Shown in pieces: positions 36,176 through 45,461 of a stretch of DNA of 64,000 nt (position 1 is its first letter; each line of letters starts with the position of its first letter). The DNA comes from Cytobacillus oceanisediminis (lineage in GTDB: Bacteria; Bacillota; Bacilli; Bacillales; Cytobacillaceae): the NCBI RefSeq assembly GCF_004366035.1, contig NZ_SOEE01000002.1, positions 496,001 to 560,000 on the forward strand, given 5' to 3'. The notes under the pieces were generated by a model. That model made no database searches. It was not told where the DNA came from and saw only the letters and a program-made list of their open reading frames with translations. Both the position numbers and the translations under genes were made by a program.

Positions 36176-37192
36176 TTACTCTTCATGGAACTCAGCGAAA
36201 TCTGCCCATTCTTCTTTTACTTCCAGTCCTTGTGCTTCAGCTGCTTTTTTATTGATAACCAGTTTGAGGCTTCCGGGAAGCTCAACCGGAATTTCAGATG
36301 GTTTTTTATTTCCTTTTAAGATCTCAGCGGCCATTTTGCCTGTCTGATAACCAAGATCAAAATAGTTGAATCCGCTGGCTGCAATAGCCCCGCGTTTCAT
36401 GGAATCCAGTTCACCCACGAATAAAGGAATCTTTTTGCTGTCAGCGACAGAAATAACCGATTCAAGCGCAGACACAACCGTGTTATCTGTAGGGATATAA
36501 ATGGCATCTACTCTTCCAACAAGAGAGTCGGCTGCCTGCTTTACTTCAGCAGAGGTTGAAACAGATGCTTCAACAATTTTTGCTCCTTTTGGTTCAGCAA
36601 GTTCTTTTACCTGTTTAACCTGAACCTCGGAATTTTGCTCTCCAGAATTATAAATGATGCCAATATTTTTAACACCCGCTTCATCAATCATAAAATCAAT
36701 TGTTTTTGAAGTTCCTTCCGGGTGGTTATCAGTAGTACCTGTGATATTATCTCCGGGCTGATCGAAGGATTCAACAAGGCCGGCTCCAACCGGGTCTGTA
36801 ACAGATGTGAAGAGAATTGGAATGTCCTTCGTCGCATTTAGAGCACTCACGGCACTCGGAGTAGCATTTGCAAAAATCATATCCACTTTATCGCCGACAA
36901 AATTATTTGCAATCGACTGCGTATTATTCATATCGGCCTGAGCATTTTGAAAATCGAATTTTACATTATCGCCTTCTTTAAAGCCTTCATCTTCCAGTGC
37001 TTTTTTAAATCCTTCTGTCGCAGCATCTAAAGATGGATGTTCAACAAATTGTGTGATGCCAATTGTGTATTGCTTCTTCTCATCTCCTCCAGAAGAAGAA
37101 CCACTACCACTGGATTTTTCCTCTCCACAGCCGCTCAAAACAAGCATCCCTGCAGCCATTAATAAAGAAAGAGTTTTTAACGATTTTTTCAT
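36176..37192 (-). CDS. ABC transporter substrate-binding lipoprotein (TrpX family)
   Basis: A 338-aa lipoprotein. The signal peptide ends in the lipobox LSGC with the acylated Cys22, followed by a Ser/Gly-rich linker. The mature part is a two-lobe TrpX/DUF534 binding protein: IGITQFVEHPSLDAA, ANATPSAVSALNAT, TSVTDPVGAGLV and IPTDNTVVSAL. Relatives bind tryptophan, phenylalanine or tyrosine. Its location in an aromatic catabolic block and the shared CG-N9-CG motif upstream suggest phenylalanine and/or tyrosine uptake. It is first in the transporter operon. Confidence 0.9.
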   Translation of the reverse strand: MKKSLKTLSLLMAAGMLVLSGCGEEKSSGSGSSSGGDEKKQYTIGITQFVEHPSLDAATEGFKKALEDEGFKEGDNVKFDFQNAQADMNNTQSIANNFVGDKVDMIFANATPSAVSALNATKDIPILFTSVTDPVGAGLVESFDQPGDNITGTTDNHPEGTSKTIDFMIDEAGVKNIGIIYNSGEQNSEVQVKQVKELAEPKGAKIVEASVSTSAEVKQAADSLVGRVDAIYIPTDNTVVSALESVISVADSKKIPLFVGELDSMKRGAIAASGFNYFDLGYQTGKMAAEILKGNKKPSEIPVELPGSLKLVINKKAAEAQGLEVKEEWADFAEFHEE

Positions 37193-37251
37193 TATATGAC
37201 CCCCTATTCAAATTTATTAACTATCAGATTGCTGATAGTTTAGATCCCTTA

Positions 37252-37265
37252 TGTATGCGCTTACA
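37252..37265. promoter_or_regulatory. cre-like site upstream of the ABC transporter
   Basis: TGTATGCGCTTACA matches the cre consensus with one mismatch and is about 60 bases before the lipoprotein ATG. Confidence 0.5.
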
Positions 37266-37324
37266 TCTCGAAGTGGAATCAGTACGCAAATTGGTTTTCA
37301 CTATTTATATGATATTTACTTTCA

Positions 37325-37347
37325 ATATCGTAAATACAACGTTATAT
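37325..37347. promoter_or_regulatory. CG-N9-CG operator-like motif upstream of the ABC transporter
   Basis: On the minus strand TATAACG-N9-CGATAT. The first half is identical to the site before paaK and the spacing is the same. It is about 135 bases upstream of the lipoprotein ATG. Confidence 0.5.
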
Positions 37348-37418
37348 TATCACCCTAAGTATCAGAGTGTCAATAATATTCTAAAAATTTAATATATTTT
37401 AATAAGTTATGATTACAT

Positions 37419-37453
37419 AAAAAAGCAAGCAGGAATATTACTGCCTGCTTGCT
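37419..37453 (-). terminator. Terminator of the nitronate monooxygenase-like gene
   Basis: Perfect 10-bp arms AGCAAGCAGG/CCTGCTTGCT (37424-37433, 37444-37453) overlap the stop codon and run into T residues on the minus strand. Confidence 0.88.
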
Positions 37454-38402
37454 AGTTTAATAGCTTTTTAGCCATATGAAGCTGAGTGTTAGCCTCCTCT
37501 ATCATATTATCCAAAAGCTCCTTTACGCTTGGAAGATCAGCAATCAGGCCAGCTACCTGCCCGCTGTTCATGAACCCTTCATCACCGTCTCCTTTTATCG
37601 CTCCAATTTTATGATAGTCTTCTGAAGTGAGTTTATTAAACTCATCAGGACTGATGCCCTTTTTTTCGTAATCCAGCAATTTATTGGCATAACCGGTGGA
37701 AAGGACTCTTCGTATTCTGCCAACTGAACGCCCCACTATAAGGGTTTCATGATCGGATGCTTCAATAATTTTCTGTTTATACTGCGGATGGAATGGTGCT
37801 TCTTGGGTTGCTATGAATCTAGTGCCCATTTGCACACCGCTTGCCCCGAGTGCTAGCATGGCAGCAAGCCCTTTGCCATCACCGATTCCCCCGGCAGCCA
37901 CGACAGGAACTGACACCACGCCTGTAATTTGAGGGATCAATACGAGTGTCGTGGTTTCAAGAGAACTATTGATTCCTGCTGCCTCATACCCTTCAGCAGC
38001 AATAATATCCGCGCCGGCTGTCTCTGCCTTCAGCGCCTGTCTTACCGAAGCAGCTACAGTTATAACTTTCACACCATTTTCATGCAGCTTAGGGATAAAA
38101 GGAGCCGGGTTTCCAGCCGAAAGGGATACGGCTGGAATCTTATGTTTAATTATAAGGGTAAGAATTTCCTTTACATATGGGGAGACACTTAATGCAACAT
38201 TAACAGCAAATGGCTTATTTGTTAAACTTCTTGTTTCCTCAATTATCTTCTCAACTTCCTCAGGAGGCATTGTTCCTGCTCCAATGGTGCCGAGCCCTCC
38301 AGCTTCCGAGACCGCCGCTGTTAAAATGGCATTGCTAATATTCCCCATGCCGCCCTGAATAATTGGATATTTAATATTTAAAATGTCCGTTAATATATTC
38401 AA
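37452..38402 (-). CDS. Nitronate monooxygenase / FabK-like flavoprotein
   Basis: A 316-aa TIM-barrel FMN protein of the nitronate monooxygenase-enoyl reductase II family. IKYPIIQGGMGNISN, AAEGYEAAGI, VVAAGGIGDGKGLAAMLALGASGVQMGTRF are the FMN and phosphate-binding segments. Members oxidise nitronates or reduce enoyl thioesters. Homologues in Bacilli are often beside phenylacetate genes, and it lies between the ABC operon and paaX. Its role in the pathway is unproven; an enoyl-CoA reductase-like step is possible. Confidence 0.85.
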   Translation of the reverse strand: MNILTDILNIKYPIIQGGMGNISNAILTAAVSEAGGLGTIGAGTMPPEEVEKIIEETRSLTNKPFAVNVALSVSPYVKEILTLIIKHKIPAVSLSAGNPAPFIPKLHENGVKVITVAASVRQALKAETAGADIIAAEGYEAAGINSSLETTTLVLIPQITGVVSVPVVAAGGIGDGKGLAAMLALGASGVQMGTRFIATQEAPFHPQYKQKIIEASDHETLIVGRSVGRIRRVLSTGYANKLLDYEKKGISPDEFNKLTSEDYHKIGAIKGDGDEGFMNSGQVAGLIADLPSVKELLDNMIEEANTQLHMAKKLLN

Positions 38403-38547
38403 CCAAATTCCTCCTCCGTCAAAATAATGTTATACTAATTTCAATAGTTTGACAATTAGAAACGCATATACTTAACAATGAAGGATGAGGTCAATGACTC
38501 AGGTAAAATACCCGTTTCAATCACATCGCCATTTTGCAGACAGGCCT

Positions 38548-39048
38548 CTATTCAGGCCCCTTTTCCATTTTTAGTGAAATTTTATAAAACATTATTTGCA
38601 GGGTCTGAACAAATGCATATATAGGGAAAGACCAGGCCATCTGATAGCCCTTTTCATAATGAAATATGCCGAGCTTAACAGAGAACCATTCAATCACAAC
38701 AGCCAAAATAGACCAGAGGGTGACATACAGGATATTCATATATCCCTTTAGATTTAATTTCACATATAAATAAACGAAAAAGTAACTGTATGGCCCGTAC
38801 ATAATATAGCTCAAAAAATCAATGAATTGATATTTCGATGTATCATTCACATCATAAAAATCCCATGGCCCGACACTAATGGTGTGATCGAAGAACATCC
38901 CGATAAATATGCCGATGGTGATATGAACCGCCATTTCCAAGCCAGATAACTTTTTGGGCAGCTTCCATATAAGAATTAGCGATACCAGTAAATTGGCCAA
39001 AACAAACCATTCATTTGCGTCAAAAGCACTTTCATAAACCTTTACCAT
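38548..39048 (-). CDS. CBO0543-like membrane protein
   Basis: A 166-aa protein with about five membrane helices and conserved FDHTISVGPWDFYDVND and EWFSVKLGIFHYEKGY motifs, typical of a Bacillales membrane family sometimes named CBO0543. No function is known. It overlaps the upstream membrane protein gene by 17 bases, so the two are likely co-translated. It lies between paaX and the nitronate monooxygenase-like gene without obvious metabolic link. Confidence 0.7.
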   Translation of the reverse strand: MVKVYESAFDANEWFVLANLLVSLILIWKLPKKLSGLEMAVHITIGIFIGMFFDHTISVGPWDFYDVNDTSKYQFIDFLSYIMYGPYSYFFVYLYVKLNLKGYMNILYVTLWSILAVVIEWFSVKLGIFHYEKGYQMAWSFPIYAFVQTLQIMFYKISLKMEKGPE

Positions 39049-39514
39049 AATTAGTAGGCTCCTGCATTAGATACCTTATCCCCCTGGACAATCCGAGGCC
39101 GGCAATCAAGAAAGCCGTATTTCCTATGCCAGCTTTGAGTAAATTCCAGTTTAAATAGGTAATTACTCCGGACGCGAAGCTGAAAAGATCCATACCAAGA
39201 AGACAGATTAAGAAAATGGCGAAGACAGTTATCCTTTTTACACCAGATTGAGTTTTCCAATAAATATTTATAAACATAAGAACTAGAAAGGGTCCAATAA
39301 TTTCACGATGAATCAAGAACACAATAAATAAAATAGAATCATCTGTAATATGAATCCACTTTAATTGCAGAGCAAGTATGGTTGTGTAATTTCGGGCTGC
39401 AATTGAAATTAGCATAAGAACCAGAGAGTTTTGCAAAAAGGAAAGCTTTTTTTCTATAACAAAAAAGAAACATAGTGTATAAAATGCAATTACAAGGGCT
39501 GCAGGCAGAACCAT
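39032..39514 (-). CDS. Polytopic membrane protein of unknown function
   Basis: A 160-aa protein with about five hydrophobic helices, and RNYTT and LIHREIIGPFLVLMF motifs. No family is recognised. It precedes and overlaps the CBO0543-like gene, which implies a two-component membrane unit. It starts at ATG 39514, with AAGGTGATTTA upstream. Confidence 0.65.
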   Translation of the reverse strand: MVLPAALVIAFYTLCFFFVIEKKLSFLQNSLVLMLISIAARNYTTILALQLKWIHITDDSILFIVFLIHREIIGPFLVLMFINIYWKTQSGVKRITVFAIFLICLLGMDLFSFASGVITYLNWNLLKAGIGNTAFLIAGLGLSRGIRYLMQEPTNYGKGL

Positions 39515-39608
39515 TAAATCACCTTAAGAGGCTTATTTTTAAATATCATCATACATATAATATTGTTTTGGTAAGATGCATTTATTCATTAATCCTAAGA
39601 TTGTATAA

Positions 39609-39645
39609 ATGAAAGAGCCATCCTGCCTGCAAGATGGCTCTTTCT
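39609..39645 (-). terminator. Hairpin terminator after paaX
   Basis: Perfect 12-bp arms GAAAGAGCCATC/GATGGCTCTTTC (39611-39622, 39633-39644), adjoining the paaX stop. The trailing sequence is T/A mixed. Confidence 0.7.
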
Positions 39646-40520
39646 CACTCAACCATATAGGGATGATTTAATGCGTCATAATCGGCATCCCTGTTTTTAA
39701 GTTCATTTCCTTCCTTAAAAACACTTTCAAAAAATCTTGATGCCGGTTCTGCCAGTTCTTTATAATATTCACTAAACAAAGCAGCAGCATGACTGCCGAG
39801 CCATTTATCCGGAAGAAGTTCTTCCGGAAGCCCCGGATCCACAAAGAGGAATTTCCGGTATTCATGCACAAGCTTTGTTCTTTCCACAAAACATTCTGCA
39901 TTAGTCATATTCCCCTTCTGGATTTTATTTTTATCAATGATATATTTCTGGCTGTATTCGGAAATAAACTCCTGGTATCTTTCATTGATCTCTGTCAGGT
40001 TCCAGCTTTTTTCAACAATTTCGATATTTTTATGCGGACCTGCATACCTGGCAATAAAGAAATCAACATAGTCGGCAATTTCATATTTCTCAATCAAATC
40101 AAAAACTTGTTTCTCAAGATTATTAGCTGAGATCCAGCAGCTGCTGGACATGGAGCCAAAACCGCTCCAAACAAGTTCCTTCCGCAATTCATCCCGTACA
40201 TTGCGGATTTCCTCCGGAATAGTATACATGAGTATGCGCCACTTGCCATCCCACTCTTCAGGTTTTAATTTAAAAATGCGCTTAGCCGCTTCCTCAATTC
40301 TTTTTTGCCCTCTTGGCGTTAGGGAGTAATAGCTTTTATTGCCGATCTTTTCTGCGCTCACCCATCCCTGCTTATTCATTCTTGAAATAGCTGCTCTGAC
40401 AGACTGATCATTATGACCAAATTCGCTTAAAAGCTTTATTAGGCTTCCAATCCAAATTTTGCTTCCATAATGTGAAATATAATCGCCATAAAGTGTGAAA
40501 ATCATTGACCTTGTATTCAA
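39645..40520 (-). CDS. paaX: PaaX-family transcriptional regulator of phenylacetate catabolism
   Basis: A 291-aa PaaX protein. It has an N-terminal winged helix ([23 protein letters not shown]), a middle domain with [16 protein letters not shown], and a C-terminal helical domain. PaaX repressors sense phenylacetyl-CoA and repress paa genes. It is downstream of paaJ in the same orientation but has its own upstream gap with a CG-N9-CG palindrome (40553-40573), suggesting autoregulation. Confidence 0.93.
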   Translation of the reverse strand: MNTRSMIFTLYGDYISHYGSKIWIGSLIKLLSEFGHNDQSVRAAISRMNKQGWVSAEKIGNKSYYSLTPRGQKRIEEAAKRIFKLKPEEWDGKWRILMYTIPEEIRNVRDELRKELVWSGFGSMSSSCWISANNLEKQVFDLIEKYEIADYVDFFIARYAGPHKNIEIVEKSWNLTEINERYQEFISEYSQKYIIDKNKIQKGNMTNAECFVERTKLVHEYRKFLFVDPGLPEELLPDKWLGSHAAALFSEYYKELAEPASRFFESVFKEGNELKNRDADYDALNHPYMVE

Positions 40521-40552
40521 CTTGCTTTCATCCTCATTTCATCATGTAGGTT

Positions 40553-40573
40553 GAACGGAAAAAATTCGTTATA
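40553..40573. promoter_or_regulatory. CG-N9-CG palindrome upstream of paaX
   Basis: TGAACG-N9-CGTTATA on the + strand, 33-53 bases upstream of the paaX ATG. It matches the spacing of the sites before paaK, the phenylalanine operon and the ABC operon. Confidence 0.55.
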
Positions 40574-40682
40574 TACAATTGTACTAAAATTAGATAGTTT
40601 TGAACAATACTTTTTCGGCATACTAAATAATTTGACTGCCTCTGCCTTTATACATCATCGCTTTAAAGTCTTTATTAACCCT

Positions 40683-40713
40683 AAAAACCATAGAGTAAAA
40701 AGTCTCTATGGTA
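40683..40713 (-). terminator. Terminator of the paa operon
   Basis: ACCATAGAG/CTCTATGGT perfect arms (40687-40695, 40704-40712) overlapping the paaJ stop codon, followed by T5 on the minus strand. Confidence 0.88.
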
Positions 40714-41908
40714 AGCGCTCGACGATTGTAGAAATCCCCTGGCCAACTCCCACACACATCGTTGCCAGGCCGTATATTGAATTCCTGCGCTTCATCTCAT
40801 GTAATAAAGTTGTCAGAATACGGGCACCGCTCGCTCCAAGCGGATGGCCAAATGCAATCGCTCCACCATTTACATTTACCCGCTCCGGATCTGCACCAAG
40901 TTCTTTTATGCAGGCTAGGGATTGAGAGGCAAAAGCTTCATTTAATTCGGTTAAGTCTATATCATTCATCGAAAGACCAGCCCTCTTCAAAGCTTTCTGA
41001 GTGGAATAAATAGGACCTGCCCCCATAATCGAAGGCTCAAGCCCTGCTGTTGCCGATACAATATAAGTTCCAAGGGGCTGTAATCCAAGTTCACTCGCTT
41101 TTTCCTCTGACATCAGCAGCAGTACAGACGCACCGTCGTTAACACCCGAAGCATTGCCCGCCGTTACAGTTCCGCTCTGAAAAATGGGTTTTAAGCTTGA
41201 GAGCTTTTCAAAAGTAGTTTCCGGACGGGGATGCTCATCACGCGAAATCGTTATCTCATTCCCTTTTTTATCCATATATGTAACAGGAATGATTTCATCG
41301 TCGAATTTTCTTTTTTCAATGGCTGATTTTGCTCTCTTCTGGCTTTCCATAGCAAACAGATCCTGTTCTTCACGAGATATGCCATACTTATCTGCAACAT
41401 TTTCTGCTGTCTTGGGCATGCTTTCAGCACCGTACATTTCCTCAAGCCTGCGGTTTGTAAATCGCCATCCGATGGTTGTGTCATACATCTCCATATTCCC
41501 TCTTGGAAACTCGCTGCTTGGCTTTGCCATGACAAATGGTGCACGTGTCATGCTTTCCGTACCGCCTGCAATAAAAATATTTCCTTCTCCGGCTAAAATG
41601 GCCCGTGCAGCATAATTAACAGCGTCCAAACCGGACCCGCAAAGCCGGTTAACTGTTGAAGCAGCCACTTCGACAGGCAAACCGGCAAGCAAAGCTGCCA
41701 TCCTGGCCACATTGCGGTTATCTTCTCCTGCCTGATTGGCATTTCCCAGTATGACCTCTTCAATTTCTGCAGGATTCACCATCGGATTTCTATCCAGCAG
41801 CGCCCTAATGACGATAGCTCCCAAATCATCCGGCCGGATATCCTTTAACCCGCCTTTATATCTTCCGATCGGAGTCCTGACAGCATCCACAATTACTGCT
41901 TTTCTCAT
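40706..41908 (-). CDS. paaJ: 3-oxoadipyl-CoA/3-oxo-5,6-dehydrosuberyl-CoA thiolase
   Basis: A 400-aa thiolase. The acylated Cys is in [12 protein letters not shown], the His in [17 protein letters not shown] and the second Cys in [10 protein letters not shown]. As PaaJ it would release acetyl-CoA twice in phenylacetate breakdown. It overlaps paaH by 4 bases (ATGA) and ends in the operon terminator. Its sequence is close to PcaF/PaaJ types. Confidence 0.92.
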   Translation of the reverse strand: MRKAVIVDAVRTPIGRYKGGLKDIRPDDLGAIVIRALLDRNPMVNPAEIEEVILGNANQAGEDNRNVARMAALLAGLPVEVAASTVNRLCGSGLDAVNYAARAILAGEGNIFIAGGTESMTRAPFVMAKPSSEFPRGNMEMYDTTIGWRFTNRRLEEMYGAESMPKTAENVADKYGISREEQDLFAMESQKRAKSAIEKRKFDDEIIPVTYMDKKGNEITISRDEHPRPETTFEKLSSLKPIFQSGTVTAGNASGVNDGASVLLLMSEEKASELGLQPLGTYIVSATAGLEPSIMGAGPIYSTQKALKRAGLSMNDIDLTELNEAFASQSLACIKELGADPERVNVNGGAIAFGHPLGASGARILTTLLHEMKRRNSIYGLATMCVGVGQGISTIVERLP

Positions 41909-42771
41909 TGCTTAACTCCCTCTCTGGCAATGTAATCATAGACACCCCTGCCCGTTTTGCGCCCAAGCCTTCCAGCTTTGACATATTGCTCAAGGAGCGG
42001 TGCCGGCCGGTATTTTTCTCCCAGCTTGCTGTGAAGGTATTTTAAATTATTCAGGCGCGTATCGAGGCCGACAAGATCGCCAAGTTCGAATGGCCCCATC
42101 GGATAATTCAGCCCAAGCTTAATTGCCTTATCAATTTCTTCAGGTGTGCCGAGACCTTCCTGAAGCATATAAAATGCCTCATTTCCTACGAGCGCACTTA
42201 TTCTGCTTGTTACAAATCCTGGAAACTCATTAATGACTACGGTTTCTTTTCCCATCTGCCCGGCAGCACGTTTAATTGACTGCGCTGTTTCTTCGCTTGT
42301 TTCAAGCCCTTTAATAATTTCAACAAGCGGCATTTTATGGACGGGATTAAAGAAATGCATGGCAATCACTTTGTCCGGACGTTTTGTAAAGGATCCAATC
42401 TCGGTTGGACTCATGGTAGAGGTGTTTGTTGCAAAACAGCAGTGCTCAGGTGCGTGCTGATCAATGACCTCAAAAATATTTCTCTTAATATCCATCACTT
42501 CTGGGACTGCCTCAATAACAAGATCAGCTGCACTTACATGCTGAGCCAGACTGACAGAATAGGAAAGGCGATTTTTGCCTGCTTCCATATCAGCGGCTGT
42601 TATTTTATTCCTGGCGATTCCTTTTTCAAAGATACTATCAATCTCTCTTTCCGCTTGGGTTAATTGTTCCCGGCTGATATCTACAAGAGTGGTATAAAAT
42701 CCTCCGACAGCACTGACATACGCAATCCCGCGTCCCATTACGCCTGAACCGATTACGACTATATTTTTCAT
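41905..42771 (-). CDS. paaH: 3-hydroxyacyl-CoA dehydrogenase PaaH
   Basis: A 288-aa NAD-dependent 3-hydroxyacyl-CoA dehydrogenase. It has the Rossmann GSGVMGRGIAYV at the N-terminus, NTSTMSPTEIG, and HFFNPVHKMPLVE with the catalytic His. As PaaH it oxidises 3-hydroxyadipyl-CoA to 3-oxoadipyl-CoA. It follows paaG after a 114-base gap holding a hairpin and overlaps paaJ. The 3-hydroxybutyryl-CoA dehydrogenase annotation would also fit the sequence; context decides. Confidence 0.92.
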   Translation of the reverse strand: MKNIVVIGSGVMGRGIAYVSAVGGFYTTLVDISREQLTQAEREIDSIFEKGIARNKITAADMEAGKNRLSYSVSLAQHVSAADLVIEAVPEVMDIKRNIFEVIDQHAPEHCCFATNTSTMSPTEIGSFTKRPDKVIAMHFFNPVHKMPLVEIIKGLETSEETAQSIKRAAGQMGKETVVINEFPGFVTSRISALVGNEAFYMLQEGLGTPEEIDKAIKLGLNYPMGPFELGDLVGLDTRLNNLKYLHSKLGEKYRPAPLLEQYVKAGRLGRKTGRGVYDYIAREGVKQ

Positions 42772-42790
42772 GGTGTAATCCTCCTCTCAA

Positions 42791-42828
42791 TTTAAAAAAA
42801 GACGAGCACCCGAAACGAGATGCTCGCA
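42791..42828 (-). terminator. Terminator-like hairpin between paaG and paaH
   Basis: On the minus strand CGAGCA (42821-42826) pairs with TGCTCG (42803-42808) around a 12-base loop, followed by TC and T7. It may reduce read-through into paaHJ. Confidence 0.55.
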
Positions 42829-42885
42829 AGAAGAACAAAACGGGCAAATATTTTAATAGTTTCTAAATTTTAATCCAGCAATGGT

Positions 42886-43659
42886 CTATTTCCCTTGAAA
42901 CACAGGCTTTCGCTTTTGCATAAATGCGGCTACACCTTCTTTATGGTCAAGAGTAAGGCCAGCCATCCGCTGTCCCTGTGCGTCTCTCTCCAAACATTCC
43001 TCTAAAGTGGATTCCCAGCTCGCTTTCAGGTTTTTCTTTATTATTGCAATGGCCGCTGTCGGCATGCCGGCAAGCCTTTCTGCAAAAGCAGTTATTTCAT
43101 CCTGCCATTTCTCCATAGGAATTACCTTAGTAGCCAGGCCTAGCTCTTTGGCTTCCTGTGCATTAACCTTTTCACCAAGCACGGCAAGCTCCATGGCTTT
43201 CGCATGACCGACCAGCTTTGGCAGAAAGTAGAGGTTCCCGGCATCAGGCACCAGCCCAACATGGATAAAAGCTTCTAAAAAACTGGCTTTATCAGATAGG
43301 AGCCTGAAATCGCATGCTAATGCGAGACTCATGCCTGCACCTGCTGCCACCCCATTGACCGCAGCGATAACCGGCTTCTTGCATTTATGAAGCTCCAATA
43401 CCATTGGATTATAGAATCGGCGGAGTACTTCGCCGTGATTCATATCCTCATTTACCCCCTGAAGGTCCTGGCCAGAGCAAAAAGCACGTCCTTCACCTGT
43501 AATAACAAGACATCGGACTTCGTTATCCCGGCTTGCCAGTTTTATGGCCTGCTGAACCTCTTTATTAAGCTGTTCTGTGAATGCATTCAGTTTATCCGGG
43601 CGGTTTAATGAAATCCAAGCAACACCGTTTGCGACCTCATAATTCACCGTTTCAAACAT
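42886..43659 (-). CDS. paaG: 1,2-epoxyphenylacetyl-CoA isomerase PaaG
   Basis: A 257-aa crotonase-fold protein. As PaaG it isomerises the ring epoxide to the oxepin-CoA. CSGQDLQGVNEDM and AAVNGVAAGAGMSLALACDF form the oxyanion hole, and HVGLVPDAGN takes the place of the catalytic glutamate region (Asp in PDAGN, as in PaaG). It lies 18 bases after paaF. The catalytic-residue pattern favours PaaG over a hydratase. Confidence 0.9.
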   Translation of the reverse strand: MFETVNYEVANGVAWISLNRPDKLNAFTEQLNKEVQQAIKLASRDNEVRCLVITGEGRAFCSGQDLQGVNEDMNHGEVLRRFYNPMVLELHKCKKPVIAAVNGVAAGAGMSLALACDFRLLSDKASFLEAFIHVGLVPDAGNLYFLPKLVGHAKAMELAVLGEKVNAQEAKELGLATKVIPMEKWQDEITAFAERLAGMPTAAIAIIKKNLKASWESTLEECLERDAQGQRMAGLTLDHKEGVAAFMQKRKPVFQGK

Positions 43660-43677
43660 TTGCTATGTACACCCCCT

Positions 43678-44457
43678 TTACTTCCCTTTAAATTGCGGCT
43701 TGCGTTTTTCAATAAAGGCACTCATTCCTTCTTTTTGATCTTCTGTCGAAAATAATAAATAAAAATTCTTCCGTTCAAATTCCATTCCCTCATTTAAAGA
43801 AGTATCTACTGCTTTAAGGACTGCTTCCTTTATGAGGCGTATAGCAATTGGCGCCTGATTGGCAATTTGTTCAGCCACCTTCATCGTTTCTTCCAAAAGA
43901 AGCTCCTCTGATATAAGCTGGTTGACGATGCCATGTTGAAACGCTTCTTTGGCATTGATTCTTTTGCCGGTAAAAAGCCATTCCATTGCTTTCGTTTTTC
44001 CGACAAGCTTAGTAAGCCTCTGCGTTCCGCCTGCACCTGGCATTACTCCCAGGTTTACCTCAGGAAAGCCAAATTCCGCGTTATCAGCTGCATAAAGCAA
44101 ATCACAGCATAAAGCAAGCTCAAAGCCCCCGCCAAGGGCAAAACCATGAACCGCCCCGATAATCGGTTTCTTGATCATGGCAAGGCGATCCCAATCCTTA
44201 AATTGATTGCGAAGCTCAAAATCTATTGCCTGGTCGTTTGCCATCTCATCAATATCTGCTCCGGCTGCAAAGGCTCTGCCATTTCCGCTTAATACGATAG
44301 CCTTAATGCTGCTGTCAGCCTCAAACCCTTCCATCGCATCCAGAATCTCTGAAACCATGGGGCGGTTGATTGCATTTAAGACTTTTGGCCGGTTTAATGC
44401 AATTAAACCAAGCTTTCCATGCTGTGAAACTTCAATAGCTTCATAGCTTTTACTCAT
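43678..44457 (-). CDS. paaF: Enoyl-CoA hydratase PaaF
   Basis: A 259-aa enoyl-CoA hydratase. The oxyanion hole is AAGADIDEM and HGFALGGGFELALCCD, with the catalytic glutamates in ALGGGFELAL and FPEVNLGVMPGAGGTQRL. As PaaF it hydrates 2,3-dehydroadipyl-CoA. The frame is open to 44472, but ATG 44457 overlaps the preceding gene's stop by 8 bases and gives the usual length. Confidence 0.92.
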   Translation of the reverse strand: MSKSYEAIEVSQHGKLGLIALNRPKVLNAINRPMVSEILDAMEGFEADSSIKAIVLSGNGRAFAAGADIDEMANDQAIDFELRNQFKDWDRLAMIKKPIIGAVHGFALGGGFELALCCDLLYAADNAEFGFPEVNLGVMPGAGGTQRLTKLVGKTKAMEWLFTGKRINAKEAFQHGIVNQLISEELLLEETMKVAEQIANQAPIAIRLIKEAVLKAVDTSLNEGMEFERKNFYLLFSTEDQKEGMSAFIEKRKPQFKGK

Positions 44458-44758
44458 CTGCTTCCTCACCAATCATAAGTGTGATAATATCACCTGCAAA
44501 TTTCATGGCGTCTTTTCCTGATGCCTTGCCTTCATCTGTTCTCATAGCCTCCTGTAAAGCTTCATGGCTGTCATAGTACATTTCGCACATCAAATAGTAC
44601 TTCCCTTCGCCCCCCATAGGACTGCCAACAATTTTTGTAACCTCCATTTTGCGGAGACCCGGAATTTTGGCTGTAAGCGGCGCGTGCGCATTAAAATAAT
44701 GGTCATCAAATGCCTCCTTATTTTCAGGGTGCTTATAAAGAGCGATTAATTTTACCAT
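44450..44758 (-). CDS. EthD-domain protein in the paa operon
   Basis: A 102-aa dimeric alpha/beta-barrel (ferredoxin-like) protein of the EthD family. The N-terminal VKLIALYKHPENKEAFDDHYFNAHAPL is the typical motif with a conserved His. EthD proteins accompany oxygenases but their function is mostly unknown. It sits between paaD and paaF, is tightly coupled to paaF, and so is likely to have a role in phenylacetate breakdown, perhaps in handling a ring-epoxide intermediate (inference). Confidence 0.85.
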   Translation of the reverse strand: MVKLIALYKHPENKEAFDDHYFNAHAPLTAKIPGLRKMEVTKIVGSPMGGEGKYYLMCEMYYDSHEALQEAMRTDEGKASGKDAMKFAGDIITLMIGEEADE

Positions 44759-44942
44759 TTGTCAACTTCCTTTCAGGTTTAGTGGATTTGATTCATTTAA
44801 TAGTATTCCCGGAGCCGGATTCATATGTTATTTGTGTTATCTCCAGGAATTTTTCATGGAAGGATTAACAGTTTTCCAGCATCTTAAAAATAGCATTAGA
44901 CACATTGACCGGCTTTTATAACAGATTCGAAAGTCCTTATAG

Positions 44943-45440
44943 CTACATCATCGTTGATACAGGCTTCATAGCTTCAAAGGGGTTCCTGCAGGATTTGCAG
45001 TATAAAATGCTGCGGCAGGCCGTAGGGCCAAACAGGTTATCCATTGTCGTATATGTGGACCCGCAAAATGGGCAATCCACATGCCATTCACCTGTTTCAC
45101 TTATTAATTGTGGAGGCGGCGCAATCCCGAATTCCTTTAGCTTTAACCTTCCTGTTTCTGTTACCCGGTCAGAAGTCCAGGGCGGATGATAGATAAACCG
45201 GACTTCTATTTTTTCAAATTTCCCTGCCTTGAGTATTTCGGTTTCCACGTTTTTTCGAATGATATCCAGTGCCGGGCATCCCATAAAGGTAGGCAGGAGT
45301 TTAACCACTGCTGAATTGCCTTCCACCTCAATCTGCTCCAGCATTCCTAAATCAACGATGGAAATGGTATCTATTTCAGGGTCCTTAACATTATGAAGCG
45401 CTTCCAACGCGTTTTTTATCAACTTTTGATTCTGCTCCAT
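44943..45440 (-). CDS. paaD: Phenylacetyl-CoA epoxidase subunit PaaD
   Basis: A 165-aa protein with an N-terminal MIP18/DUF59 domain (LHNVKDPEIDTISIVDLG) and a C-terminal zinc-ribbon-like pair CPFCGS and CKSC. PaaD is thought to help Fe-S or diiron assembly of the epoxidase. It is 21 bases after paaC. A 184-base gap separates it from the ethD-like gene. Confidence 0.93.
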   Translation of the reverse strand: MEQNQKLIKNALEALHNVKDPEIDTISIVDLGMLEQIEVEGNSAVVKLLPTFMGCPALDIIRKNVETEILKAGKFEKIEVRFIYHPPWTSDRVTETGRLKLKEFGIAPPPQLISETGEWHVDCPFCGSTYTTMDNLFGPTACRSILYCKSCRNPFEAMKPVSTMM

Positions 45441-45461
45441 TTACATCACCCTTTAAAAAAC

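Noticed and set aside
37193-37440. T-box or amino-acid riboswitch before the aromatic ABC transporter
   Set aside because: No T-box sequence, specifier loop or antiterminator/terminator pair could be found; only cre-like and CG-N9-CG motifs are visible.
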